NCBI RefSeq assembly: GCF_032854445.1
Contig: NC_088296.1
Location: forward strand, 18,093,485 to 18,157,484
Source of the DNA: Liolophura sinensis
Taxonomy: Eukaryota; Mollusca; Polyplacophora; Chitonida; Chitonidae
DNA length: 64,000 nt
Direction of reading: 5' to 3'
Below the pieces are notes generated by a model, which was not told the origin of the DNA, made no database searches, and saw nothing but the letters and a program-made list of their open reading frames with translations. The position numbers were made by a program, and so were the translations under genes. How positions within the stretch are numbered: position 1 is the stretch's first letter; every line of letters starts with the position of its first letter. Shown in pieces: positions 12,778-24,004 of the stretch.

Positions 12778-12930
12778 TCCTGCAGGGGACGAATTAAACA
12801 AAACAAAAATGTGCCGGAGTGGGAATCGAACTCCCACCCAGCAAAGCCTGGCCGCCTATCTCTGCAAAGAACCTGTAGAGGACGAATAAAAATATGCCCG
12901 GGGTGGGGATCCTCCACTTAGCAAACCTAA
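12778..12930 (-). repeat. Tandem dimer of tRNA-like units
   Basis: Two related units ('ggggacgaattaaa...gtgccggagtggg' and 'gaggacgaataaaa...atgcccggggtgg'). Read on the minus strand, the first has a T-arm-like 'gtgggagttcgattcccac'. No full cloverleaf can be drawn for either, so this looks like a tRNA-derived repeat rather than a tRNA gene. Confidence 0.5.
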
Positions 12931-13043
12931 CTGCCTCATTTCCACCCCCCCTCCCCTCCCCCCGCAAGTAATCCCCTAGCAGTTGTAATCCGGATTTACG
13001 CTAGCGAATCACCCCCATGCGGGGTTCCGTGGTATCAGTTTAC

Positions 13044-13508
13044 GCCCAAAAACTTGTGTAGACAGACGCTTTCCCACGTACATAACCAAGGCCCAAAATC
13101 TTGTGTAGACACACGCTTTCCGACGTACATAACCCAGGCCCAAAAACTTGTGTAGACAGACACTTTCCTACGTACATAACCCAGGCCCAAAAACTTGTGT
13201 AGACACACGCTTTCCCACGTACATAACCCAGGCCCAAAAACTTGTGTAGACACACGCTTTCCGACGTACATAACCAAGGCCCAAAAACTTGTGTAGATAG
13301 ACACTTTCCTACGTACATAACCCAGGCCCAAAAACTTGTGTAGACAGACACTTTCCTACGTACATAACCCAGGCCCAAAAACTTGTGTAGACACACGCTT
13401 TCCCACGTACATAACCAAGGCCCAAAATCTTGTGTAGACACACGCTTTCCCACGTACATAACCAAGGCCCAAAAACTTGTGTAGACAGACACTTTCCTAC
13501 ATACATAA
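13044..13508. repeat. 47-bp minisatellite, about 10 copies
   Basis: The unit begins gcccaaaaacttgtgtag and ends acgtacataacccag. Two subtypes, 'acagacactttcctacg' and 'acacacgctttcccacg', are interspersed. Long minus-strand open frames across it are repeat artefacts. Confidence 0.95.
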
Positions 13509-14611
13509 AGTCACAGAGCTCACAGAGCGATGACATGTACCCTCCTGGTAAAAAATAACTTTAATGTGAACGATAAAATCAGGTCAGTACCAGTTTTCAT
13601 GTCTTCCACGGATTATTTTTTAGGGCTGGGGGCAGTAATATGCTGCCAGACGTAACAGTTTTCAGTCACACAAAAAAAAAAAAAAAGAAAGAAAGAAAAA
13701 CGGCAGCGGGTTGCTACAAAGAAACAAAGAAAGAGGGGAGTTACTTCCCCTTGAAAATGGATGCGCATGATTTCAAGTCAATGGTACATGTATACAGCAG
13801 TCAAGGGAGACTGGAACTGGAAACAAGCATTGGTCCATTACTAAGTACAAATGTACATGTAGCCTGCAGTCTAGGGAGATTACTACATCATGGCTTATTT
13901 CCCTGAACACAACATTTTACATGAAATAGAACTGTAAAGCATAGTGCTAAACTGGCTAAACAGGTGTTAATCAGAAAGGAACGCACCCAGTATTTAGTTA
14001 CAAAAATACACGGTATATGTACTGTACAATAACCGTGCTATGGTAAATACCACTGTATCAAAGATACCTGATATTCCGCACAGTGTACATAACTACATAA
14101 TTGTGACTCGTTCAAAGTACATTTACGCATGTGAAGTCACACACAGGTATGACTGGATCGACGCTCTCTTGCTAGAGCTTCCCCATTAATATCATGACCA
14201 CCTAGGCCATCCGTGAAAAAAAAAATGTGTTTCCCGTAACGAGGCCCTGAAAAAATGGGTAAGTAGGTAGGTAGGTAATTTTTTTTTTCTTTCTCTTTAA
14301 GTACTAGCAAGCCCAGTGATCACCCCATCAATTTCTTTCCACCATGAATACAGCGTTAAACGCAGGGCCTGATCTAGCTCAAAAGTCTGGTTAAACCTTT
14401 TTAACTTGAAATCATCATTTTTTTCTCATCATAGGCAAGTACAAAATAAATGCAAAAATCCGTATAGGGGATCCCAAACTTGAACTACGTATGAGCTGTC
14501 CGTGGAAGACACCGACCCGGGAACGACAGATCACTGCTCTTCATTTCCTCCAGCACTGTTAAACAACTTGTTTTGTTGTAAAACCAGCCTCCCTCATGTG
14601 CTGTTTTTGCA

Positions 14612-14642
14612 GGGGTGGGGGTGGGGGGGGGGGGGGGGGGGG
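14612..14642 (+). repeat. G-run with quadruplex potential
   Basis: GGGG-T-GGGGG-T followed by 20 uninterrupted G. Four G-tracts are easily formed. Confidence 0.7.
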
Positions 14643-16814
14643 AGGCAGATACGGACGTCACTGCTTACTTGACACTGCATCATACCTTGAAATGCATTTA
14701 AAAATGAGTTAACATGGGTTGTCATCCGTGCAGCCAAACAGGAAAACAAAAGTTTATTACCATTAGCTGATCACAATCAAAACTCGGTACATCATATTTT
14801 TATATTCTGTATTGTAATTCACCACTTACACTCAACCGTGTACTCCCTGTCCAGATGTGAGATCCCACCAAAATTTGAAACAACTTTTCCCTTTGTGTAA
14901 TGTTTCTTTTTTTTTTTTATTCTGTTACCATACATGACTTGATTTTTTACTTCAAATTTTACTGACAAGACATAAAACTCTTATAAAAAATATACTGTTT
15001 TTCATTTTCTTATGAGTTTGACAAGTAGGCCTATTCTTTGTCCAAAACAAAGTAAAAGTGATCATTTGTTCATAATGATATGTATTTACTATTTAACATA
15101 GATATTATTTCTAAGGAAATGTTTGTGTCGGTGTCGTTGTATAGGCCTAATTATAGTCTCTTAATTTACTAACCTCACTTATGAAACTAATTAACTTGTT
15201 GCGCGGTCACAGTGACTGCTAGATCTACGATAGCATCGAGTCCTTCGCCGTCTCCAGCTTTTTTGAACTGTCCCGTGACCTACTTCTCTGTTTGAAATGC
15301 AAATAAGCTTTGACATTGAAATCCTGGAGAGAAGTATTATATTTTGCTTATCTTTAGCAAGCACAACTTCAACCTTCTTAATTCAATCCAAAACGGCATT
15401 TAAAAAAGTTGTATTTTTACTGCAGGAAACTTTCGTGCCTGAAGCGGTCTTTGTCACGCTGATTTTCGTCATCTTGACAAGTAAAACGTGAATGTTGCCT
15501 TGGGAGTTCTTCTGTCTTTGGAGGTAGTTTCAATCATTCGCCAGTGATACAAGAATGCGCGAAATTCGTAGATGCCGTCTTTTAACATATTTATTTTTAT
15601 GGGGAACGTGGAATCATTTTCGACATTTAGCGGCCAATGCGTAACCTGTATGAGCGTTCGCCGCTAATTTTAAGGCATGTGGACAGTTTGTAAAGTTCAA
15701 TTTCTGCCCACGCAAGGCGTAAAAAAAAAAAAAAAAAAAAAAAAAAGCCGACCCGGGAAACATGAATGGTATTACGGACCGCCCTACAATGAATGAATAC
15801 AAACCTTACCATAAGGCAAATACCATACAGCACAATGCTTATAACCTTATGCATTTACAAGACTACTAAGTTACACAGGCATCACTCGCACGAAGTGGAA
15901 ACCGGCTCATCGTCTACATGTGAAAGTAACTACACATACAGTGATCACTAAACGCTCATGTAACTCTTGTTGAAATTCCCTCTTTACAACCTAGACAAAC
16001 TTCCCTCGCAGAGATACAAATTAAAGTGCGTCACAGTTCCATGTACTTGACCATGCGAGCGTATTATTAAAGACTAGCGTATTCGTTTATTTCCAACGAA
16101 AAGCGACCAAGACTGAAAACCTGGATTTCGCTGTACAGTCACATGGCTTACACGGACAACACTGTCCGAAGAAAACAGAGCCCTGTTCTTACAGTACGTT
16201 TCATAACCTTTCACAGAACATGTTATCAGTCATGTTCTCGCCAATATATCATTAATTAAACAGAAAAATTTACCCTAATCTGCGAAATAATCTGTAGTGC
16301 CTACACCCATCGCATGCTGTTGATCAGTGGGCGGGTAGTCTCCAAGTACACTTTACCCTTGAGAAAGGGAGATAACTCTCACGACACAATAACGTTACTC
16401 TAAGATGCATTTAGAAGCCGTTGGTGATGCGGTGGGGTAAAGGTGGAGTTAACCTGCTGCAGACGGGGTTTCACTTAACCATAATTAATTACTACATGTA
16501 TTTATAATTGTTCTGGTCAGTTGCTTTACCAGAACCAAGTGTTGGAAATGAGCTACTGCATGAAAACATGAAAGAGAAAACAGTGTGAACAAGGGGTATT
16601 AAACACCTATACAGTTGTACCACGTTTTACCAGGTTTATGTATTTGATTGCTCTCGAACGACACGCTGAGAATGTCTTAACAGTGGAGAAAACCAAAGTG
16701 CCATGATGTAAATCACCAACCTTTGGCAAGTTGCTGACAAACTTGACCTCATTTGGTGCACTGAATTGCATACCAAATGCACACCATATGAACTGTACAA
16801 GACAATTTGGTCTT

Positions 16815-16930
16815 CAACTGCTTTAACAGGATGGGTAGATTTCCCATGGGCTTTGCTCGGTTTCCTCCCACCATAATGCTGATATCAGTGAAATACAGCA
16901 TAAAACACCAATCAAATAAATAAATAAATT
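16815..16930 (+). repeat. SINE-1 3' fragment
   Basis: 'ctcggtttcctcccaccata' to 'acaccaatcaaataaataaa', with a deletion in the middle (gctgatatcagtgaaatac). Confidence 0.75.
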
Positions 16931-17570
16931 AACAGGATGGGAATGTTAGATAAACAGAAGAGGACTGACACAACATATCTGATCTTGAGATGAAATCGCT
17001 TTACTTTGATGACATTTGGATTACCACATATAAAAAAGAAACCTAGCTCATCTCTACACATTATCAGTGCAATAATTTCACATTACAGATGCATTCTCAC
17101 TCTTCTCATGTCTTTTGTTCTAAACCAATGCATATATGTATATGTAAACACACTATATTCCAGGTCTCCCTACAAGTAAAAGGAAGATCATCTTATTGAT
17201 ATAAATGCATACAAGGCATATTTTATCTTTTCCTATGTCATTGTCATCTACTGTGTGTATGTTTTCAGAAAGCTTACGAATTGCATCTACCTCAGCATGC
17301 GTATGTATGAGGGGGCATCATTTTTTTCTTTAAAAAAAATACTTAAAAATACTTTTGAGTTAACAGTATTTTATTGCCCACTGCACTTAATCCTTTAAAA
17401 CTCTGTTCATTGTCCTCGCCTAATTATCAAGCATTGCGAGAATATTTTTCTTTCTAGTCTTAGAGAAACTCTTTCTGTTCAGGGTTGACGTTGAACCAAT
17501 TTTATAACGGTGTTTTTTCTCAAGCCAGAGGACGCATAGGCAGGCTTGTAGTCTCCTCTAAACCAGACCA

Positions 17571-17752
17571 GTTCTGGCTGTTATCATGTATGTAGCCATT
17601 ACAACCGATTTCTCCGAGCGAGGGTGAGATGGTGAAGCCCTAGATGCTGGGCCTGGTTCAAACCCGAAAGATGTCGCCCCATCAAGATCAAATGGTTTAC
17701 GTATATATATATATATTATAGATATTATTATGAAAAGCGTATGATCGGCGAT
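17571..17752. repeat. Direct repeat R1, left copy (182 bp)
   Basis: Nearly identical to 18818-19084, except that about 75 bases are deleted between two 'gcc' triplets and the internal (TA)n is shorter. It lies downstream of the TRIM-like stop codon; a possible AATAAA for that gene (17786-17791, minus strand) is next to it. Confidence 0.85.
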
Positions 17753-18147
17753 TACATACCGCTCCTTCCGTGTAGCCTATTCTAATTTATTTAATCTCAT
17801 GGAACATGTCATGCAGACATAGCCCTCTCCTTTTACCACAACTCCGCCAGGGAAGACGAAGTGGGAAGTGTCCAGGAGCTCCTTAGAAGTCTTACTTTCC
17901 GTCATCAAATCACGCCTTTGAGCTGTCACAACTCAATTATTCACTATCGATACTAGCTGTGTTAAACAAATTCTACAGTAAACCTAGAAATCCACATAAT
18001 CTTTCCATTTCTTTGGTGTGGCATTCGAATCTGCATGATTGTAGTATATAAAGAGTTATAGGTGTTTGCACATGTCATCTGTCATTTACTGTTTACGACT
18101 TCCCCTCAGGAGATAGTCCATTGGTCGGCCAGGATTATGTTAAATAG

Positions 18148-20628
18148 CTATGCTGACGTCACCGTATACGAGATGTGCAGGCTTTTCAGCAGAGGTTGAG
18201 TAGACTTAAGGTCCTCTGCTAAAGGGGGGTACATTACTCTTTGAATAGCGGGTTTTTTAGGCCACGTAAGGAGTGTTGCCTCCAGGTTTTGTAAAGCTTC
18301 CACGGCTGCAGAATAAGCCTCTTCTACCTCCCGATTGCGAAGTTCCTGGTTTTCCTGCGAACAGAAAAAATCCTTTATACCTCATCTAAAACTGTGTGTT
18401 CAAGAAGTTATATATGTATGTGTGACAGGGTGAAATAACAGCTGTGTCTACAATGTACATCCGGGATGGAGGGGACTCCCCTTTAGTCTAGCGATGTACA
18501 TGTAAGTAAATAAACTTAATTTATTATTTATTTTATTTGATTGGTGTTTAACGCTGTACTCAAGAACACTTCACTTATACGACGTCGGCCAGCATTATGG
18601 TGGGTGGAAACCGGGCAGAGCCCGGTGGAAACTCACGACCATCCGCAGGTTGCTGCAAGACCTTCCCACTTACGGCCGGAGAAGAAGCCAGCATGAGCTG
18701 GACTTGAACTCACAGCGACCGCATTGGTGAGAGGCTCCTGGGTCATTACGCTGCCATAGCGCGCTAACCGACTGAGCCACGGCGAAGTAAATAAACAGCG
18801 ATTCTTACATGCCGATTGTTCTGGCTGTTATCATGTATGTAGCCCCAACCAAGACAACCTTACACATGTAAGTGTTGACTCAAAACCCAAGGTAGGTGGT
18901 TCAACCTCCAAAGGCATTGTGCCATTACAACCGATTTCTCCGAGCAGGGTGAGATGGTGAAGCCTTAGATGCTGGGGCTGGTTCAAACCCGAAAGCTGTC
19001 GCCCCATCAAGATCAAATGGTTTACGTATATATATATATATATATATATTATAGATATTATTATGAAAGCGTATGATCGGCGATAGTATATCAAATGGAG
19101 TTGTTGCGACGTGGGCATGTCGCGTATGTGTCAGTGAGAAGAAAGTCATATTAATGACACAATAGTCTGATTAGATAAACCAGAAATCTGTAAAATAGAC
19201 CCATCCTTCATGCAAATAAATCCCTCTTACATCAGTCTGTGCATTCCCCTGTTTAAGTTCTTATAAAAAGTGGGTCACTGTTCGGGTTTAACTCTTTAAT
19301 TGTAATCTACATATATAATATGTGACAGAAAACAGCTTTATCAAGACTGGATGATTGACAGCTGTAAGTTACCTGGATTTATGAAAGATAGCAATCCTCT
19401 ACATAGTCAAAATGGAGTCAACAGGGTATGTAGACAACAAAGGCTGAACAGGTGTCATGGACAATACCAACCTGTATCTTATTCTGCAGCCTCATAACTC
19501 CTGACATTGACTCTTTAGTTTCTTGTAAGACTTTCTCCAGTTCACTTGTCTTGTTCAAAATAGCTGGCTGTAAAGGAAAAAAATGCTACATTAAAAAATC
19601 TGCCTTTCACAAGACTCACTACAGTACAGGACAAAAAGCCCCATTCTTCGCTCTTGATCATAAGATTTGGGTCAATATATAGTTCCAAATCATGGCATAT
19701 TTATTTTGATTTTCGACTTATATACTAGCACGATACTTGACTTAGACAATGATTTAAGTTACTCGCTTAGAACATTCCTTGCTTCTTTCTAACATCATAG
19801 AAAACTGTTTACTACTTCCCTTTACATGATTCCAAAGTGATTTTGAACTTACACAATTAGTTTTAGTTTTTTTCCTGGTTCATGTTAATCGTTGTTTTGG
19901 GAATTGACCTCATGATTAATGGCTCAGAACATCCATTTTGGTTGTCTTTTTCGCCTTACCTTGACTTTCGCAGCTGCAGATTTTATATCCTGCATAGTGT
20001 GTCCTGGATGCTCAACCACACACCCCATACAGATCACCATCCCACACGGTACACAGTACAAGCCGAATGGCTGACCGTGCCTGGCACAGGACGGCTGCTG
20101 AGTTGATTGGCGGTCCCTGCTGACTTGACCCTGTGAGGTTTCCTGGGAGAGGTACTCCAGGGAGGAAATCAGTTGATGCCGTTTTAGAGCCCCCCTCATT
20201 GGATGGCAATTTGCAAGACATTCCTGACAGTAGAACACAGCACAGGTGGTACAAAACTTGACAGCTTTAGCCTGATTATCCTCCTCACACAGAGAACAAT
20301 ATGGGGTGTCATCCTCTACCTTTACAGCAGACGAAAACTTCTCCACAATTTCCGCCAGATGAAAGTTGAGAGGCAGACCAGCCACACCTTCTCTCTTCAG
20401 ACTGGTCGGTGCCCGACACACGGGGCACGCTATCAGCTGATGAATGCCCTCATTCCCCGTGTTTCCGGAGGTCTTATCTGTCTGCACAGGTTTGGACTTG
20501 TCAGCATGCAAACCAATGCATTCCATACAAAAACTGTGCTGACAGGGTAGCATTACTGGTTTCCGGAATGTTTCCATACATATAGAGCATGTGGGAACAT
20601 CGTCCAGATTCTGCTTGCTTTCAGCCAT
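18148..20628 (-). CDS. TRIM-type RING/B-box/coiled-coil protein
   Basis: Three coding exons on the minus strand: 20628-19960, 19567-19472 and 18354-18148, all phase 0 with GT..AG borders, giving 323 residues. The start MAESKQ is chosen because an upstream 3' splice signal (tttttatttcag, ending near 20655) would make the longer open frame 5' UTR. The RING finger C3HC4 is C14, C17, C29, H31, C34, C37, C68, C71, with an unusually long loop between C37 and C68. B-box 1-like zinc ligands lie at 111-151 and B-box 2 at C181-H210 (CARHG..GLYCVPCGMVIC). A coiled coil follows (about 215-300), then a short tail ending at a stop. There is no SPRY, NHL or filamin domain. By family it is a probable E3 ubiquitin ligase. 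A SINE-1 copy sits in intron 2. Confidence 0.9.
18516..18784 (-). mobile_element. SINE-1, near full length, with 12-bp target-site duplication
   Basis: Inverted copy running from the tail (ttatttattttatttgattgg) to the tRNA-like head ('cgctaaccgactgagccac'). It is flanked by a perfect direct repeat aagtaaataaac at 18504-18515 and 18785-18796. It lies in the last intron of the TRIM-type gene and interrupts another repeat (compare 'gtaaataaacagcgatcc' at 22256). Confidence 0.9.
18818..19084. repeat. Direct repeat R1, right copy (267 bp)
   Basis: The fuller copy of the sequence at 17571-17752, with a (TA)n core at 19025-19050. The last TRIM-type coding exon lies between the two copies. Confidence 0.85.
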
Positions 20629-20699
20629 TATTTGCTTGTTTTTTTTTTTTTTTCCTGAAATAAAAAACGGCAAATCTCTCAGATTGGCACCTGTGAGGG

Positions 20700-21330
20700 T
20701 GTTCCCATTTACAAAAATATTGATGTCCATGGCAGCACATAGCTTCCATTTGTTCCCAGGTTCCAACAACATATTGGGTACAGTACTTTTTGTCACTATT
20801 CTCTAATTCTCATTTAAGAAGCATTAAAGCACCTATACATGTACGAGGAGAGTACGCCTAAATCGCTTTCCTGAAAATGAAACCTTTCTGGTCAGTTACA
20901 AATTCAGCAATTCTACCTTTTATTACGCTTGAGAGACTTTTTTGACAAAGGTCTGGTCGAGCCAGTTTGGGCAGATGTGTTCGACAGGTATACAGTTCCC
21001 ACCCATAATTAGCAGATTTGTGTGGTTATGAAGGTAACTTGATCCTATATACTGTATGATAATAGGACCAAACCTTTAGAACATCTCTATCTGCAGAATT
21101 TTAGAGATATAATAAATACCACATTACTAATAGTGACGAGTAACACGAACATTTCTTACTTAGATTAAAACGGATATGATTTAAGGTCAAAGTCATCGGC
21201 TCTCAGTATTTGATTATGTTTTTGTCAGGAACCACAGAAGTACAGACTACAACTGAGCTGCTACACCCTCCGATCAACACTGATCAAACAAAATGTTTAA
21301 ACCGTAAATGCTGACTTCGCTCCACTGTAG
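20700..21330. other. 5' flank of TRIM-type gene, nothing else recognised
   Basis: Should contain upstream non-coding exon or promoter DNA of the minus-strand gene. I could not place a TATA box, initiator or 5' exon. Confidence 0.35.
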
Positions 21331-21334
21331 AAGT

Positions 21335-21695
21335 GTGAGTGCGTGAGTGCTTGGGGTTTAACGTCGTGTTCCACAATTTTTCAGTCATATGACAACGAAG
21401 GAATCCTTAGGGTGTATGTGATGTGCCTCCTTGTAGCAGGACGGATTTCCATTGCTCTTTTATCTAGTGCTGCTTCACTGAAACGACTTACCGAAGGCAA
21501 GTAAGCCACCCCATCCGAGCCATTATATTGATATGGGTCAACCAGTTATTGCACTAACCCCTTTATGCTAAACGCCAAGCGAGGAAGTTACAACTTACTC
21601 TTTTTAAAGTCTTAAGTGTGACTCGACCAAGGATTGACCCTGGATCTACCACTCCCGAAGCAGACGCTCTACCAACTGTGCTATCCGGCCGGTAG
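21335..21695 (-). repeat. SINE-2, near full length, minus orientation
   Basis: Runs from 'gcttggggtttaacgtcgtg' to the tRNA-like head 'ctaccaactgtgctatccgg' (on the minus strand an A box 'tagcacagttggtagagcg' and a B box near 'agggtcaatcc'). Compare the forward copy at 53551-53894. Confidence 0.85.
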
Positions 21696-21739
21696 AAATG
21701 TGAAGTACATGTCCAATTAGATACAGTTTTATGTCAGGG

Positions 21740-23150
21740 TCAGTTTAAAGAGAACCAAAAAGCCTGGATTGGAGATATGTAACCTCAGGTAGACTGTAGA
21801 AGTAGGTCAGCGTTAGTTCTGTCTTCACACAGACAGCTCGAGCTAATGTATAAGTAGACCTACATACAGTATACGACAGCCCTGACTGGCTCAACTGTGT
21901 CAAGTTACACCCACCATTATCGGTGATCAATGGGCGAGGTTGTAATGCTTGCTGAGTGGGCTGTTAATAATGTATGTGGCCTTTCAGTTCTGTAACACTG
22001 AAAATCCTGTGTGCAATTCGGTAGCCTACATAATTTTAAGATTCGACTGACTTATACAGTGTAATACATGCCTTATGGTTGAGTCCGCCTCGAAGTCGGG
22101 AGACCAGAGGTCGAACTCGAGTCTGGGTCAAACCAAATACTTCAAAAATGGTGTTTGTTTCTGCCTCGCTTGGAATATGAGAGCATGTATATCCTAACTA
22201 GAAATTTTGAACTATTACAGTTTTTATATTTAGAGCAGAGAGGCAAACGTTGTAAGTAAATAAACAGCGATCCTTACATGCCGGGTGTTCTGGCTATTTG
22301 CATGTATGTGGGCCCCAGCCCAAGACAACACGTCACCGACAACCGACGACCTTCAGCAAAATCATTCACAATGCCTTTCAAGGTCAAAGCTTCAGAAAAA
22401 TACATTAATGATGTACCATCGCACTGGATATAGTGAGAAGATCGACATAATTAGACAGTATGAAATTCACCCCAATTAAATCAGTCGTTTTCCTTGAGAA
22501 GAAAAATTTCCGATTGTTTATAGACAATGTCAGACGTTCACACACAGGCTGAGAGTGGACACACCCGGAGTCGTACGGTCTACTTCCTCTCCACTTGGGG
22601 GACGAGCAGACCAATTAAATACTGTCTGAGAGTCGGTCACATTATTATGTAAAGACAATTCTCTCACTTGAAAGAAAAATCCAGACATAAACATAGACGT
22701 ACTCCATCTTACAGGACTTACCTGCTGACACAAGTCCCACCGTCCTCCTCCACTTGATTAAAACTGCGCAGACTGAAATAGAAAGGATTTAGTTGTGAGA
22801 TATACGCGTCATCTGAGCAGGGGAGGTAATCTGCTTTTACACATTTACACTCTGTGACATCCCCACAATTTTTAGCACAGTTCCCATCTAACTTTACATG
22901 CGAATGCGATATTTTAACAAACATACCAGTTTCCCTAAAATTAATTCAGCAGTTGGGTCCAAGTCATTTATATTTGTATGTAGATTTGCTTCTTGACAGT
23001 GTAAAATAGACAGCCTTATGGAGACATCACTATAGCAAGGCTGAAGATAATGTGTGCAAATCCGTACATAATTGAAACATTCCATTTGCTTTCAGCAACA
23101 TTTACGTGTACACACATTCCTTAGTTTTGACATTATAAACAGTAGGATTT
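21740..23150. repeat. Tandem block copy C
   Basis: Diverged segments shared with copies A (26895-28080) and B (30165-32180). Examples are 'gagatatgtaacctcag' with 30190, 'cagcgatccttacatg' with 27036 and 30738, and 'tcacacacaggctgag' with 30991. Its right end is cut by a SINE-1 fragment and the pogo-like element. A tRNA-like fragment sits at 22080-22130. Confidence 0.75.
22722..22924 (-). CDS. Cysteine-rich peptide-like exon, copy C (unrecognised)
   Basis: Minus-strand open frame with DGNCAKNCGDVTECKC, then KADYLPCSDD, ending GGTCVS-AG|gtaagt at a good donor (exon end 22722). A possible internal acceptor 'tctatttcag' at 22773 would give a 51-base exon 22772-22722. The same acceptor, exon and donor are recognisable in copy B (31411-31460), which is 1 base shorter. 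The C..NCG..C spacing resembles copy A. No signal peptide or start exon was identified and no family is recognised. It may be a small secreted-peptide gene, a pseudogene, or chance. Confidence 0.3.
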
Positions 23151-23195
23151 ATTATTTATTTTATTTTACTGGTGTTTTACGCCGAACTCAGGAAT
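23148..23195 (-). repeat. SINE-1 tail fragment beside the pogo-like insertion
   Basis: 'tttattttactggtgttttac' then 'gccgaactcaggaat'; similarity ends 13 bases before the transposon's TA. Confidence 0.7.
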
Positions 23196-23577
23196 GTGCA
23201 CATAATCTTAGGGTAGGGCGGGGCAAGAAGCCCAGGCGAGGCAAAAAGCCCACCCCACATTTGGAAGTAATGACGTCATCCTCCAGCCCGCGAACTGCTC
23301 AGTTCAAGTGAGGTCGTCAAGGCTGAAAGTCTCATGGAGCGGCAGGTTTGAAGGCGGCGTAGTTTTCCTTCGTCACGGTGAGTGTGAAAATTGACACATT
23401 TTTTGTAAAAACATAGCATGATTATATTACGAAATACAGACTGAAGGAAAAGTCCAATTAACAAGACACTTGGTGTGCAATAAACCCTTGTAATTATGCT
23501 TCGTACGCAGCTGCTCCACAGCAAGAAATATCTGACTGGCCTTGCGCAGTTGAAAAAAATGTTGAACCACGTGGGCT

Positions 23578-23658
23578 GGGGCAAAACGCCCATGCGTGTC
23601 TGGGGCTAAAACGCCCACTGTGTGCGTTTTACCCCAGTGCATGTGCGTTTTGCCCCAT
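23578..23658. repeat. Left subterminal motif cluster of the pogo-like element
   Basis: Four copies of GGGGCAAAACGCCCA or its inverse: 23578-23592 and 23602-23618 forward, 23621-23637 and 23643-23658 inverted. Related sequence occurs in the terminal repeat itself (ggggcaagaagccc, ggcaaaaagccc). They may be transposase-binding sites (inference). Confidence 0.8.
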
Positions 23659-24004
23659 CAACAGTATTCCCAGTTTAATAAGTTTTTAACGTTAGCGCAA
23701 ATAATATGTGTAGTAAATACCAGTAGTTTGTAATGTATAACCACTACCTAGGGATATACATCTATGTACATATTTACAAATTTCTAAGGTTGGATGACAT
23801 TTGTGATAAAACGGGGCAGCTAGTTTGCGAGGATTGGTAAAAAAGCCTAAACTGTTTTGAATTTGATGAAATGGTATCAAAGGCATCTTTCCGTCTAATA
23901 AAATCTATCTATGGTATACGTGTATATATATAACATATATTTTGGGATGTGTGATACGGCTTATAATGGGAAAATATTTTCTCACGCTTGTTTCAGATTT
24001 CACT

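Larger units (their letters stand above)
13510..17570. other. No recognisable gene
   Basis: A/T-rich DNA with a 20-G run (14623-14642), a 26-A run (15721-15746) and one SINE-1 fragment. No exon or RNA gene could be supported. Confidence 0.45.

Noticed and set aside
13035-13536. 150-codon minus-strand frame
   Set aside because: 47-bp minisatellite read-through.
15614-15854. Minus-strand frames with a poly-Phe stretch
   Set aside because: Translation of the 26-A run on the opposite strand.
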